Shown: positions 12,903-24,840 of the stretch, piece by piece | How positions within the stretch are numbered: the first letter of the stretch is position 1 | Layout of the letters: each line of letters begins with the position of its first letter | NCBI RefSeq assembly: GCF_000276665.1 | Contig: NW_004955436.1 | Location: forward strand, 17,726,422 to 17,790,421 | Length of the DNA stretch: 64,000 nucleotides | Source of the DNA: Chinchilla lanigera | Taxonomy: Eukaryota > Chordata > Mammalia > Rodentia > Chinchillidae | Direction of reading: 5' to 3' | The notes under the pieces: model-generated | Databases searched by the model: none | Told to the model about the DNA's origin: nothing | Seen by the model: the letters and a program-made list of their open reading frames with translations, nothing else | Program-made: the position numbers and the translations under genes

Positions 12903-15380
12903 TCTTCAATGAAGCACTGCAGATGACACTGTACCTTGCAGGGAAGTCCTTGCTGCTGGGATTTTTCTCCCCAGAGCCAACTGGGAACTCAGGGTTCTGA
13001 ACTCTGGTTTCCTACGGAGCAGCTGTGGTGTTATTGGGATGTTTTTTAGTCTTTAATATCAAAAACAATTCCAGGTTTCTCAGGGGGACAGTTGTGACCT
13101 GAGATTACTTTCTAGCCAGGAGAGTAAAGCAAATCTCTTATTTTGGTCTCTGTGTTTGCACCAGAATCCATATGAGCTGTAAAAACGAACAGATGTGACA
13201 GCAGAAGTCAAACTGGCTTCAGATCTCATCCTATCTCCTAGATGAATGCTCTTTCAAGTTTCAGATTGGGAAACGGCCAGAAACTCCAGCAGCCTTTTAC
13301 CCAGACAAGAAGTTACAAATTGAAAGTCATAGATTTTGCAGATGAGTCTTTCTTGTTACTTAATGTGTTTTCTGAAAGTGTTTTAATGTATCTGACAACT
13401 TTTAAGAATCCCGTCTTCATGGTAAGAACCGAGCTCTACCCTTTATCATAGCCCTTATCCCTTAGGAAAACCACGAGCCTTGTAGCACTCATAGAAGATC
13501 CACAGACATTTAAATTTATGACCCCCGTCTAGATCTTCTCTTTAATAATTTCTTATAATGGTCTGAGCTTCAAATTTATAGAGCTGTAGTACTTAATATT
13601 TGGATGATTCAAATGCAAAAGCCTTTTCATCTTTCTCTTTACAAAAAACAAGAAGGAAGACATGGCTTCAGTCTATATGTTTAATTCAAATGGCAGATTA
13701 ATATTGTAGACCAAGGAGCTACCTGGGGAAAGAAGTAGTTTTGTGATGTACACAGAGCGCAAGTTTTACCTAGTAAAAGGTCTTTGATATTTGTCTTTGC
13801 AGCACACTCCCCTCTCTGCCTAAGCACGCTACATGCCACTCAAAGTGAAGAGCGTTGATGTGCGGATAATTATTTCAGCTCTCATTTCCATGTCTTTAGG
13901 GCATTTGTGCTAACACTTAGCTGAGAGGCCAACAAACACCAACTTTGAAGATTCCAGAGGTTTCTTTTTATTTTTTTCTTCTCTCTCTCTCTGCAAACAT
14001 CCCTTACTTTTGCACTTTTAAAAAGTAAACCTGAAGCTAGCACTTCAAGTTCCCTTGAGAAAGAGCCTTGTTTGGGTTTTTTTTAAATAAATACTATGGT
14101 TTGCTTTAACGAAGCTACCGGAACTTGTCAGCCATCTTTCCTTATTTCAGGTAGGAGGGAGGGAGATAAAGTAAATAGATGATTGATGGGATCTTGTGGG
14201 GATAGCAGAAAATATTTCCAATTTTAATTTATTGGCCTATATTGACAAAGGAACCATAAGTTCTTAAAAGCTTACTTCACTCACATATTTCTTAGCCAAA
14301 AGAAAGTTTTCCTGTTGCCAAGTAAACGTGCTTCCTTTCTTTCTCTCACTTCTGCTGACATAAATTTTTTTGGAAAGACTTAATTAGAATCAGAAAGCCT
14401 CTGATGCAGCCAGAACTGTCGATGGAGGCAAGGTATTTGGTAGCTGGATCTTGCCTTTTCTGAGATTTCCCTGGATTTGTTATAGACAGAAGTGAGAAGG
14501 CACAGCTCTTTGGCATCAAAGAGCTCCCCGCACACTGTAGTCCTTTCACTACTGAGGAAGAAGGAAAACTAGAGCTGTATGTACAACTCCTGCCGATACG
14601 GATACTATAGACCATTGAGGTTTCAAAAGAATCAAACTTGTCTTATGAGTTTTGGAATAGCTGATACAGTGAAAAAAAAATTGAATCCCAGATTAAGTCT
14701 TTCTAAATATTATTTTTGCAATCTGTTCAGCCCTGTACGCAGATCCAGAAGGAGTTAAAGATGCTGAGGAAATAGCTAACTTCTAGAATCACGAGTTGAG
14801 GGGAGGAGGTGGGCTTGTCCCTTGAGGTTTGCTAGTCTTACTCTCTGTGTTCTTCCCTCTTGGATAATGGTTTTTTATAACATTCTTGTTGGTGTTAACG
14901 TTTAGTGAGTGTCAAAAGTATGATAAGGCTGCCATGGCATAGAATGAGCAAGTCCTTTGCTCTCACATCAAGACACAAAATAAGATTAAAATGAAAGATG
15001 TAACCAGAGAATTACAAATTAAATGAATTCTATCAATCACTTTCCAAGTAGTAAGACATACCAAACCTCCTCAAATAAATAACAAAATACCACCCTTCAG
15101 GAGGCCTATTAATCAACAGACCATGTACACTTGATGATAAGAAGAATGTATCTTTGGTGAATGAGAGAATACTTTTATCCTCTCATTCTTTTAACCTCTC
15201 ACTCAACAAATACTTTGCATTATCTCAAAGTCCTGGGATAGAATTTGTGTAGGGTTAAAAAAATGCATTTACATAATGTTGCTGATTTCAAGGAATTTCT
15301 AATCTTGTAAGAAAAATACAGACAAAAATATGCACAATATATCTTTGATTAGATAACTTCCACATACTTAATAATAGGAG
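12903..15380. other. Unassigned noncoding sequence
   Basis: No gene or clear repeat was recognised. A minus-strand open frame of 89 codons at 14346-14615 shows no domain. The block 13740-13930 has lower AT content and fewer signs of decay than its neighbours, but nothing here proves conservation. Confidence 0.5.
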
Positions 15381-15384
15381 CTCA

Positions 15385-15627
15385 ATGACTCTTCCTGTTC
15401 AAGTACAGTCTTCCACCTTCAATGGTTCAACTGTGATTTTCCCACTTTACTATGGTGTAAAAGTGATACACATTGAGTAGGCGACTCAGAATTAAAATTT
15501 TGAATCTTGACCTTTTCCTAGGCTAGCAATATGTAGTAAGCACCTTTCTGAAGCCATAGCTTCTAGTCAGTACTGCAACCACCAGGACAAATAACCAACA
15601 TTCTATGGTGCTCAGCAGGTTAGGTAT
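15385..15627 (+). mobile_element. DNA-transposon-like ancient repeat, left part
   Basis: The phrases 'cactttactatggtgtaaaa', 'gtgatacacattgagtagg' and 'ttttcctaggctagcaatat' belong to a eutherian repeat whose ends look like inverted repeats. The element resumes at about 15980 after a MaLR LTR. I cannot settle its family name. Confidence 0.55.
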
Positions 15628-15978
15628 CATATTAGTCAGCTATCCTCTTGTTTAAGACACTACCTGACACCTGCAATTTGAAAGAGGAAAAGTTGAATTT
15701 TTCTTATGGGTATCAGGGGATTCAGTCCATGGTTGGCTGTTTCCCAGGCAAAAACATCATATAGAAGGATGTTGTAGAACAAAGCTGCTTTGTTTGTGGT
15801 GCCCAGGAAATACAGTAGGAGGACCACATCAGAGAGGAAGCAGAAAGGGACTGGACACAGACCCCAAGACCACGCCACCATGATCTACCCAGACACACCC
15901 AGAAATGCACTCCATCAATCCTCTGGACTGATCATATCTATAAAACCAATTAAACTGACACTCAGAACCACCACAGAT
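15628..15978 (-). mobile_element. MaLR-type LTR, reverse, nested
   Basis: Read on the minus strand this is a rodent MaLR LTR. On the plus strand it starts 'atattagtcagctatcctc', has 'cagtccatggttggctgt' and 'aacatcatatagaaggatg', and closes with 'ctcagaaccaccaca'. It sits inside the repeat at 15385-16075, whose sequence resumes on the far side. Confidence 0.8.
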
Positions 15979-16075
15979 ATGTAAAATGTATTTTGATTTA
16001 TGATATTTTGTTCTTAAAATGGTTTTACCAGGGATATAACCCCACTGTAAGTCAAGGAGTATCTGCACATCTGTT
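15979..16075 (+). mobile_element. DNA-transposon-like ancient repeat, right part
   Basis: The phrases 'gatttatgatattttgttct' and 'aaccccactgtaagtcaagg' complete the element interrupted at 15627. The right end, read in reverse, loosely resembles the left end, as expected for terminal inverted repeats. Confidence 0.55.
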
Positions 16076-16845
16076 TCTCTCCATCTCTAAACCTTAGTTT
16101 GACCCACATCTACTCTCATGCTTTTTGTCTCATATTCCCCCACTCATTGTTTGGTAGCTGGTGAGGCTTTGCTCATTTAGAGGAGGTCTAAAGATAATGG
16201 GTGACTTTGATGTGAGAAAGAACCTGGGAATGTTCTGGGAAGAAAAATTCACACATGAGGAAGAAACTGAAAGATATAGTAGTATGTTTGAGAAAATAAA
16301 AGTTGCCCTGGGTCTGGGTAATAAGAAAAGAAGGGGTTGATGGAAAATGAGACAGAAGACAGAACTATGGTCTTCCATGTGATGGGAAAGAGCTCTCTCT
16401 AAGATGAAAAAATCTGAGTGCAGGGTAGAGTTTGGAGAGCTGTGTGATATCCCTTCACAAGGCCTCCCTTCCATGCCACTCTGCCATTTTGTGCCCACAG
16501 GACATTTCCCGCTCAGTAGCAGGCTATAGTGATTTCCTCTCTCGGTCTGTAAAGGAGATCCAGTTTTCCGGGTCCAGAACAGGTCAGAGAGAGTTAAAAA
16601 CAGACATTTTTTTCTTTTAGTTGCACTCCTGAATGCTGGATAAAAAATTAAAATCAAAATTATAATATTGTAAAAAGTCAGCCTTAGGAAAAAAAGAAAC
16701 CGTCAAGTGCCAGGAATAAAGAAGAATTTCAGAATCAAAACAGTGAGAGACTAAGCCAGTGCCAAGGGATATCTAACCCAGATAAAAGCTCTAAAAGCTA
16801 AAAACTGAAATTTTAATGTTCTCACAGGAAATTCCAAGCCAAGAT

Positions 16846-17302
16846 GCTATTAGTTTCCCTGACAAAGCAAACTGGGTAGCTTAAAACAACGTAATCTTTT
16901 TCTGTCACAGTTTTAGAGCCCAGAAGTCTGAAATCAAAGTACTGAAAGGGTCTGTGCCTTCTGGAGGCTCTGGAAGGAACCTGTTCCATGCCTCCCTCCT
17001 AGCTTCTGTTGGTTGCTGGTAAATATTTTGGTTCCTTGGCTTTGGGCTGCAACTGTCTGATCCTGGCCTCCATTTTCACTTGCCTTTTCTGTGTCACTCC
17101 ATATCTCTGCACAAAATCCCCCTTTTTTCCTAGTATAAAAATATCAGTCACTGCAGTATATGGTCCAACCTAATACAAATGACCTCATTTTAAATTGCTT
17201 ACATCCATAAAGAAGCTATTTCCAAATAAGGTCACATTCACAGGTACTAGGAGTTATGAACTGAACTTACCATTTTGGAAGACACAATTCTAATTATGAC
17301 AA
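16846..17302 (-). mobile_element. MLT1 (MaLR) LTR, reverse
   Basis: On the plus strand the order is 'ctgggtagcttaaaacaac', 'cacagttttagagcccagaa', 'ctgcaactgtctgatcctgg', 'ccaaataaggtcacattcac', 'gaagacacaattctaattat', which is an MLT1 LTR in reverse. It is diverged and noncoding. Confidence 0.8.
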
Positions 17303-17459
17303 GGACATGAATGTTAAATTTGCTTCCAGGTAATAACTAAAGTGCTACAAAAAATTATAAAATCACTTACTGGGAAAATCTCTTACAATCAAAGAACATG
17401 AGACACCAACAAAAATATACACCCAAATATATACTTGTACCACTGAAGATAAGCTCACA

Positions 17460-18965
17460 ATAAAAGTTGGAGAGCACACAGTTAAATGATCTAGTATGAC
17501 AAAGGATAACAACAAAAGGGAATAATAATTTGAAATATTGAAAATACTACAAAGGCTTGTGATTATGCAAATAGTCCTATAAAATAGTAATCACATTGTT
17601 TAATACATAAAAGAAGGAAAAGAAATTAAAATGAAAAATGGAGAGGGAGGGAATAATGCAGGCTTGGAAAAAAGAAAATAGAATTTTAGAAGTAAAAAAT
17701 ATAGTTATTATAGCTAATACAATAAATCTGTTGTATAATAGATGAAATATAACTGAAGAAAAAAATCAGTACAATGGAAGATGAGTCTGGTGTAAGTGTT
17801 CAGAAATTAACAAAAGTAATTAAGAAGATGTAGAAATATGTAGTAGTCTGATAATGGACATGGCATACTTAAGAAGAATATGCACAGGATCTCCCCCTGG
17901 CCAACTAGAGGCAGAGGTGCAGTAACAAGCTCAGAGGGGGTCCATCGGGAAGAGGAGCTACTCAGAAAGGGAGGAGGCAAACAGAGTGAGATATGGACAG
18001 CCAACCTGAAGGGGGAAGCCACTAGATCGCATCCAGTAATAGGGGAGTATAGAAAAGAGAGCAGGGATGCCTCTAGATTGAAGCACCCCTTGCTCCAGGT
18101 CTGGAAAATACATCTTGGGAGTGGAGCTAACATCTGCAAGGCAGGAGCCAGCAGTACATAGGCAGCCAGATCCCTGGGATAGGTTCCTAAGGTATTCTGT
18201 CTCCCTCACTCCTAGAGAGGAAACTGAGTGAGTGAGATTCACAGAAGAGGGCACCAGGAATACTGGAAGCCAGAAAATTATTCAGAGAACAAAGACTGAG
18301 CTAGTACCAAAGGGCCCTTGGATTAAAAAAAATTCTAGTACAGGCAGCAGAAATGAGGAGTCAGAATTAGAGGCTAAGATACCTTAAAAGATACCTTAAA
18401 AACAAGAGATCATGGAAACTGGATGGTTGCAAAGAAAACTGGATGACTCAAAGAAAACTAAGAATTATAGGAGTTAAGGAAAGATCAGCAGCACAAAAGA
18501 TATAAAAATTAATTGACAAAATCTGAGCAGAAATATTTCCAAATTTAGGGAAATAAGCTTCCAGGGAAATGAGGCATAGTGAACACCAAATAGCCATGAT
18601 CAGTAAAGAAATTCTCCATCATACTTAAAAATTCCAGAAGTCTAACACTAGGAAAAAATTTTAAAAGGTGTTAGAAAAAAGCAACAAATAACATATAAAA
18701 TCAAATTTATCATAATTACAATAGGTTTATCAACACAAACTTTAAAGGTCAGGAGAACTTAAAGTGAAATTGCTCAAGCCCTAACTGAAAACAACTTTAA
18801 CCCAGATTAACATGATCCAAAATTATCTTTCAACATGGCTGGAAAAATAAAGACTTTCCATGGCCAAGAGGACATTAAGAAATTTATGGCCACCCAACCC
18901 ACACTTCAAAAACTACTCAAAGAAATTCTAGACAGACACAATGCAGCCAACAGTGTCAAAGGGCC
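17460..18965 (+). mobile_element. Ancient L1, ORF1-region fragments
   Basis: The segment 17600-17870 includes an ORF1-like coiled-coil phrase, 'aactgaagaaaaaaatcag'. The segment 18310-18965 carries the ORF1 C-terminal order: 'tccaaatttagggaaataag', 'tttaaaggtcaggagaactt', 'ataaagactttccatggcc'. Between them, 17880-18300 is GC-richer and reads like an L1 5'-UTR or an insertion. All frames are broken. The element is dead and heavily rearranged. Confidence 0.6.
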
Positions 18966-18999
18966 CAAAAGAATGGAAACTTCATAAAGCACGTTCACA

Positions 19000-20548
19000 A
19001 TGAGAAAAACTAATTTTAAAATTTATGTGGAATCAGAAGAGGTCCAGAATACCCAAAGCAGTGACAGAACAATAGCAAGGCAGGAGGCACTACAATGCCA
19101 GACTTCAAGTTATACTACAAAATTAAAGTAGTAAAAATAGTATGGTACTGGCAAAAATCAAAAATATTATACTACAGTAGAAGATACAGAAACAGCTTCC
19201 AGGACCTTTAGTCATCTGATTTTCAACAAAGAGACCAACAATATATGCTAGAGAAAAGATAGTCTTTTTGAAAATTGATGCTGGGAGTATTGGTTATCCA
19301 CATGTAGAAGAATGAATCTTGACCATGTATTTCACCCAATATTAAAATCAAATCAAAATAGATCAAAGACATATTAAAAGCAGAAACATTGAATCTGTTG
19401 ACCAAAAAAATTTGCTAAAACTCTCGAAGACGTGGGCATAGACAAGGACTTCCTGAACAGAACCACATTTGCATAAGAAATAATGCCAAGAATCAACAGA
19501 TAGGATTATATGAAATTAAAAAGCCTTTGCACAGCAAAAGAAATAACTAACAGAGTGAAGAGATAGCCTACAGAATAGGAAAACTTGTACCAGCTACTTC
19601 TCAGTCAGAAGATTAATGTCTAGAATACATAAGAAACTCAAAAACATTAGACTCCTCCAAATAAAAGACTCAAACTAAAAATGAGCAGTTGAAATGAATA
19701 GATTCTTCTCAGAAGAAGAAATACAAATGGTCAATAAATACATGAAAAAAATGTTCAGCATCTTTGGCCATCACAGAAATGCAAATCAAGATAGCACTGA
19801 GATTCTACTGTATTCCAGTAAAAATGGTGATTAGTAAGAACTCAACAAACAAACAAATAAATGAACACAAAACAAATACTGGTGAGGTTGTGAAGAAAAA
19901 GAAACCAGTCTATATTGTTGACGGGAATGTAAACAAATACATCCACTCTGAAAATCTGTATAGAGACTCATCAAAAAAGTAAAAACAGAAATTCTATTTA
20001 ACCAACTATACCTCTGTTATGTATCTTCCCCAAAGAGCTAAAGTCACCGTATTACAATGATATAATGTTCATAGCAGCACAAATTACAACAGTAAAATCA
20101 CAGAAGTGGTCTCTATGTCCATAAACAGATGAATGGACAAAGAAAATGTATTTTATGTATACAATAGAGTATTACTGACCATAAAGAAGGATAAATTTGG
20201 GTCATTTGGAGAAAATGGATGGATTCTGAAATCATAACACTGAGTGAAGCAAGTCGATCACACTCACAAAAGAATAATTATCTCATGGTTTCTTTAATGT
20301 GAGAGTCCCAAAATATAAATAATTTAAGATCAAAATAAAAGAGCCATGTTAAGAAGCAGGAGGTAGATTTGGTAGAGATAAGAAGGAGATCTGAAGATGG
20401 GAGGAGAAGTTGGGGGAGAGGAAGTTAAGTGTGAGGTATGTATGTGTATGTCTCCTATCCCCAAAGAGAATGAAATCACTAAGTATCACAAACATATATA
20501 GAAAAACTTCAGAAAAACTCTGATATCTATCCAAAATAATTGAAGAGA
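19000..20548 (+). mobile_element. L1 ORF2 3' portion and 3' UTR
   Basis: After a jump that removes the endonuclease and most of the reverse transcriptase, the ORF2 tail follows in order: 'aatttatgtggaatcagaag', 'atactacaaaattaaagtag', 'aaaagcctttgcacagcaaa', 'agtattactgaccataaaga'. The 3' UTR extends to about 20548. Stops and indels interrupt all frames. It probably belongs to the same insertion as the ORF1 pieces at 17.5-19.0 kb, with an internal deletion. Confidence 0.8.
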
Positions 20549-20599
20549 AAAAGAAGTGAATTAATGTAGGTGAGGCCTGGGGTGGTTCTAGAGGAACAG

Positions 20600-23500
20600 A
20601 ATCATAAGGATGAATTTCTCTGATTAGCCTACTGGCTCTTGGAGTTGGCTAATTTGATGAGAACTGAAGCTGCCCTGGTCTCTCCTGATAATGTAGAGTT
20701 CCGAAAGTCTACGGTATAAATTGTTTGCAGTCATACACAACACAAATACATTTCCTTAGCCTAATTCACCTCTTGTAAAATACAAGACATTTATTGACTC
20801 TATATACAAAACTTGTACATTTTTTGGAAGAATGAGAAATGTAACGTTGCTGGCTGGCTGCTGTTAGCATCTCTGGACAAACTAATGAAGGAAAGTAATA
20901 CACCCAGAGGCTCAAGTTCTCGGCAAGCATAAACAATCTAAAGACTTCTAACTGTGTTCTAAGGGAGAACCTTCTCTCCTTTAGCCACAGGTCTGAAGTT
21001 GCAGAAAATCAAACACAAACCCACATAAGGTGATTAGCTTAATTAAAGCACAAGTCTAACACTCAACCTTGAAGGTATCTGCAGGTATCTGCAGATTGGG
21101 AAAAAAACAGGATCCCATAAACTGAGATGTTTCAGAGGAACATGATGAGTCAGGGGACTTTGAATTCCTCCATTCAGATGAGGTTATTTTACCAGAAGAG
21201 ATTTCCCACTTTTAGGACCTGAGGCAGCCCCATCTCTAGCCCTATGTTCTTCATCGCTGCTTGAAGAAACTAATCCTGTTGCCCATGAAAGCATTAATGA
21301 CATTGCTTGGTGCAGTTACCAAGCAAAACAGTGGTGGGTCTCTTCTGGACCCACCCTTACCACCGACTTTTGCCTCTTATCCTATAACCAGGCTCAAATC
21401 TCAGAAGACTCCTAAAGGTGAAGCATGATCCATTAGGAGTTACACTACATCCCAAAGCAAAGTCTTGAGTTTTCTAATTCTTGCAAGCAGAGGTCTCTGC
21501 AATAGATTTGGAAATAGATTTTAACTGTGTAGAATAATAGTGGAAGAAACATAAACCTAGATCACGCTGAATTTCTTGCTATGAGCTCATTAGGTAGAGA
21601 TTCTGGATTTAATATCAGAGAGCATGGAATTAAAAATGTGTCAGTAGCTTAATTGGTTGGCTGACTGAAATATGGATCAAAGGAAGACACACTGTGAATG
21701 AGCTAGAGATGCCCAATATTCCACGGAAACTGTAAGGGTGATTTTCCAGGTAAAACCCACTCCACACTTGAATTCACTACCTTAAGACAAATTTGTGAGA
21801 GAAGCACCACCAGCATCCTCGAAGAGTACAGTTTTGCTGTTCCCTGCTGCCAGACCTTATGGTAGGGACCATAATCACTCAATCTGGAAAGTTAAGTGTG
21901 ATATGTATGATTGGATGCTAGAGTGGCAGGGGCCAAATGACAGTGTTCAATTGCCAAAGGGAAGGTGGGCGTACCTTGATAATGGACAGTAGAGGGAAAT
22001 CAGTGGTCTGATTATCTGACACATATAGACCTGTGGCGCTGGTTAATTAGTCAGCATTCCCAAAAGTGAAGTAGATAGGAAACCTACTACACTTTTACTC
22101 CATTTATAGACACAGAAAACATTTAAGGCAAATAAATACAAATTTACCTCAAAGTGTAGCAACAGAGAATGATGACCTCTCATTCAATTCTGAGACTTGA
22201 GCCGATTTACAGTCTCAGAATCCCTGGAATGAAGAGAAGGCCAGGTCCCTTTGAGGAAGGATCCTGGTGCACTGTCAAAGAGTTATACCGTCAGCCTTTT
22301 CTGCTCCATCCCCAAAGGGACTTTTGGCCTTTTATTACCAGAGTAGCCATACGCTGAGGAAGAGGAAATGACTAGACCTTTTGGGTACTACTGGAAAATG
22401 GTTCTAACTAACACTGATTCCAGGAGACCCAAAACATCATTTTCATTCCCCAATAAGAGAAAGAAGTCTACAGATATCAGCGGATCAATGGTGTGTTAGC
22501 CAAGATCCAAATCACAATGCATCCAATAGGTCCTTTCATCTATCCTATGGTAATTTCCCAAATTCTAGAATGTAAAATTGGGATACATGTATTTGGTATT
22601 TGGCAGAATCCCCATGCTGGTTTCATAACCTGGTGTGTGAGGACATCTATGGTGGGAAAGTCCAAGTGGAAACCATTAAAGTAGCCTCTACCTGGGAATA
22701 TGGTTAATCAAAACCAATACTGCATCTCTTGAGGGCATGAAGACATTAGTGCCACCATCAAGGACTTGTAAGATGCCGACGAGGTGGTTCCCATCAGATC
22801 CCCACTGAACTCTCCTATTTAGCCTGTACAGAAGATGAATGGATCTTAGAGAATGATGGCAGGCTAGTATAACCTTAGCGAAGTGATGGTTACAATTACA
22901 CCTGCTGTACCAGATGTGATTTCTTTGCTTGAGCTGATTAACACATCTCCTGGTACCTGGTATGCAGCTACTGATTTGGCAAATGCTTTTTCTCCATACC
23001 TGTCCATAAGGCCCACAGGAAGCAATTTGCTTTCAGCTGGCAAGGTCAGTAAAACACATTTACTGTCCTATCTCAGAGATATACCAACTCTCTTGCTCTG
23101 TGTCACAACTTGATTCATGGAGATTGTGATCATCTTAATCTTCTCCAGATATCACAATGGTCTACCACACTATAACACTGTGCTGATTGGACCAAGTCAG
23201 CAAGAGGTATTAAGCACTTAAAACCTCTTGGTAAAGGATCTTGCATGTCAGAGGATGGGAAATAAGTTCACTTAAAATTCAAGGTCTCTCTACTTCAGTG
23301 AAATTTCTAGGAGTCCAGTTATGTGAGGCATGCAGAGATTTCCCTTTTAAGGTGAATGATATGTTGTTGCACCTGCCCCTTCCTACAACTGAGAGAGAGA
23401 TACAGTGTCAGTGGGCCTATTTGGATTTTGCATGCAACACATTCCTTGCTTGGGTGAGTTAATCCAGCCCATTTACCAATTAATTCAAAAAGCAGTAGTT

Positions 23501-24840
23501 TTGAGTGGGGCCCAGAGCAAAAGAAGGCTCTGCAACAGATCCAGGCTGCTGTGAAGGCTGCTCTTCCACTTGAGGCATATGATGCAACAGATCCAATGAT
23601 ACTTGAAGTGTCAGTGTTAGATACAGATGCATCTCACAGTCCCTTTTAGGTGAATCATAGAGGAAGTTTTTAGAAGTTTTTAGAATTTTGAATGAAGGCT
23701 CTACCACTACCTAGGGACAACTACTTTCCCTTTGAGAAACAGCTCCAGGCCTGCTACTGGGTCTTAATGGAAACAATATTTGACCAGTGGATCCCAGGTT
23801 ATTATGTGACATGAACTGCGTACTACGTGAACCTCTGATTCATCAAGTTGGATGTGTGTAGTAATAACCCATCATCGAATGGAAATGGTATGTACATGAT
23901 CAGTCCTGGCCAGGTACAAGTGATTTGCATAAAAAAGTAGCCCAAATACCCATGGTTCTTACTTCTGCTATATTGCCTTCTGCCACCCAGCAGCACCTAT
24001 GGTCTCATTAGGGTGCCCTATGATCCACTGACAGAGGAAGAGAAGAGTAGGACCTGGTTTACTGATGATTCTGCTCATTACATAAGCACCATCCCAATGT
24101 GGACAACTGTAGTACTGCGTCCTGGCCCCTTTCTAAGGCAATCTTGAAGGGCTATAATGAAGGGTAATCTCCACAGTGGACAGAAATGCAAGCAGTGCAC
24201 AGGGCCATACATTTTACTTGGAAGAAAAAAATTGCCAAATATGCAACTATATATTGATGGTCAGGGACTTGGAAGGAAGATGACAGGAAATGTGGTGACA
24301 AAGACACTTGGGGAAGAGGTATACAGATACAACTCTCCATACGCACAAAGGAGGTGAAGATATTTGTGTCCCATATGAATGCTCACCAATAGGTGACCTC
24401 AGCAGAAAAGGACTCTATTAATCAAGTGGAGAGGATGACCTGTTCTGTGGACAACAATCAATGTCTTTCTTCCACCACCCATGTCATCGCCCAGTGCACA
24501 CAAGAACGAAATGGCTTTGGTGGCAGGGACAGAGGTTACGCATGGGCTCAGCAACACTGACTTCCACTCACCCAGGCTACTGATATGCTTACTTGGATTC
24601 GATCATCCATTCAAGATAACATTTTTATCATTTGTGCCAGCCAATGCATTTAGTGACCTTGCAGAGGATGGAACGTGGGCTGGTTCAGTAGCGACAGCCA
24701 TACTGCCAGTGGCTCGATTCATTCAAGGCACCCTACCGGAAGCAATGGGAAGCTTCAGATATCCCAGGCAGTGTATTCTCTTGAAAAAGAAATTGCTAGG
24801 GAAAAGACTAGATTCCTGGCCAGACTTAGACTAAGAGTGG
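20600..24840 (+). mobile_element. ERVL proviral interior: gag/protease remnant, RT, RNase H, start of integrase
   Basis: This is a decayed endogenous retrovirus of the ERVL class. The reverse transcriptase region is clearest: at about 22880-23000 the frame reads as an RT fragment with the motif TWYAATDLANAF. The connection/RNase H part follows at about 23480-24350 (for example WGPEQKKALQQIQAA near 23500-23545). The zinc-binding and N-terminal part of integrase falls at about 24360-24835. The sequence upstream of 22.8 kb follows gag/protease order more weakly. Frameshifts and stops break every domain, and a deletion within the RNase H region is likely. No LTR was found at either end, and pol stops in integrase. 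Gag limits are uncertain; the pol assignment is firm. Confidence 0.82.

Noticed and set aside
16130..16657. Minus-strand open frame of 175 codons, the longest in the window
   Set aside because: No domain, composition follows the base content, no splice or promoter context, and the sequence runs partly into degraded repeat. Length is within chance for 64 kb.
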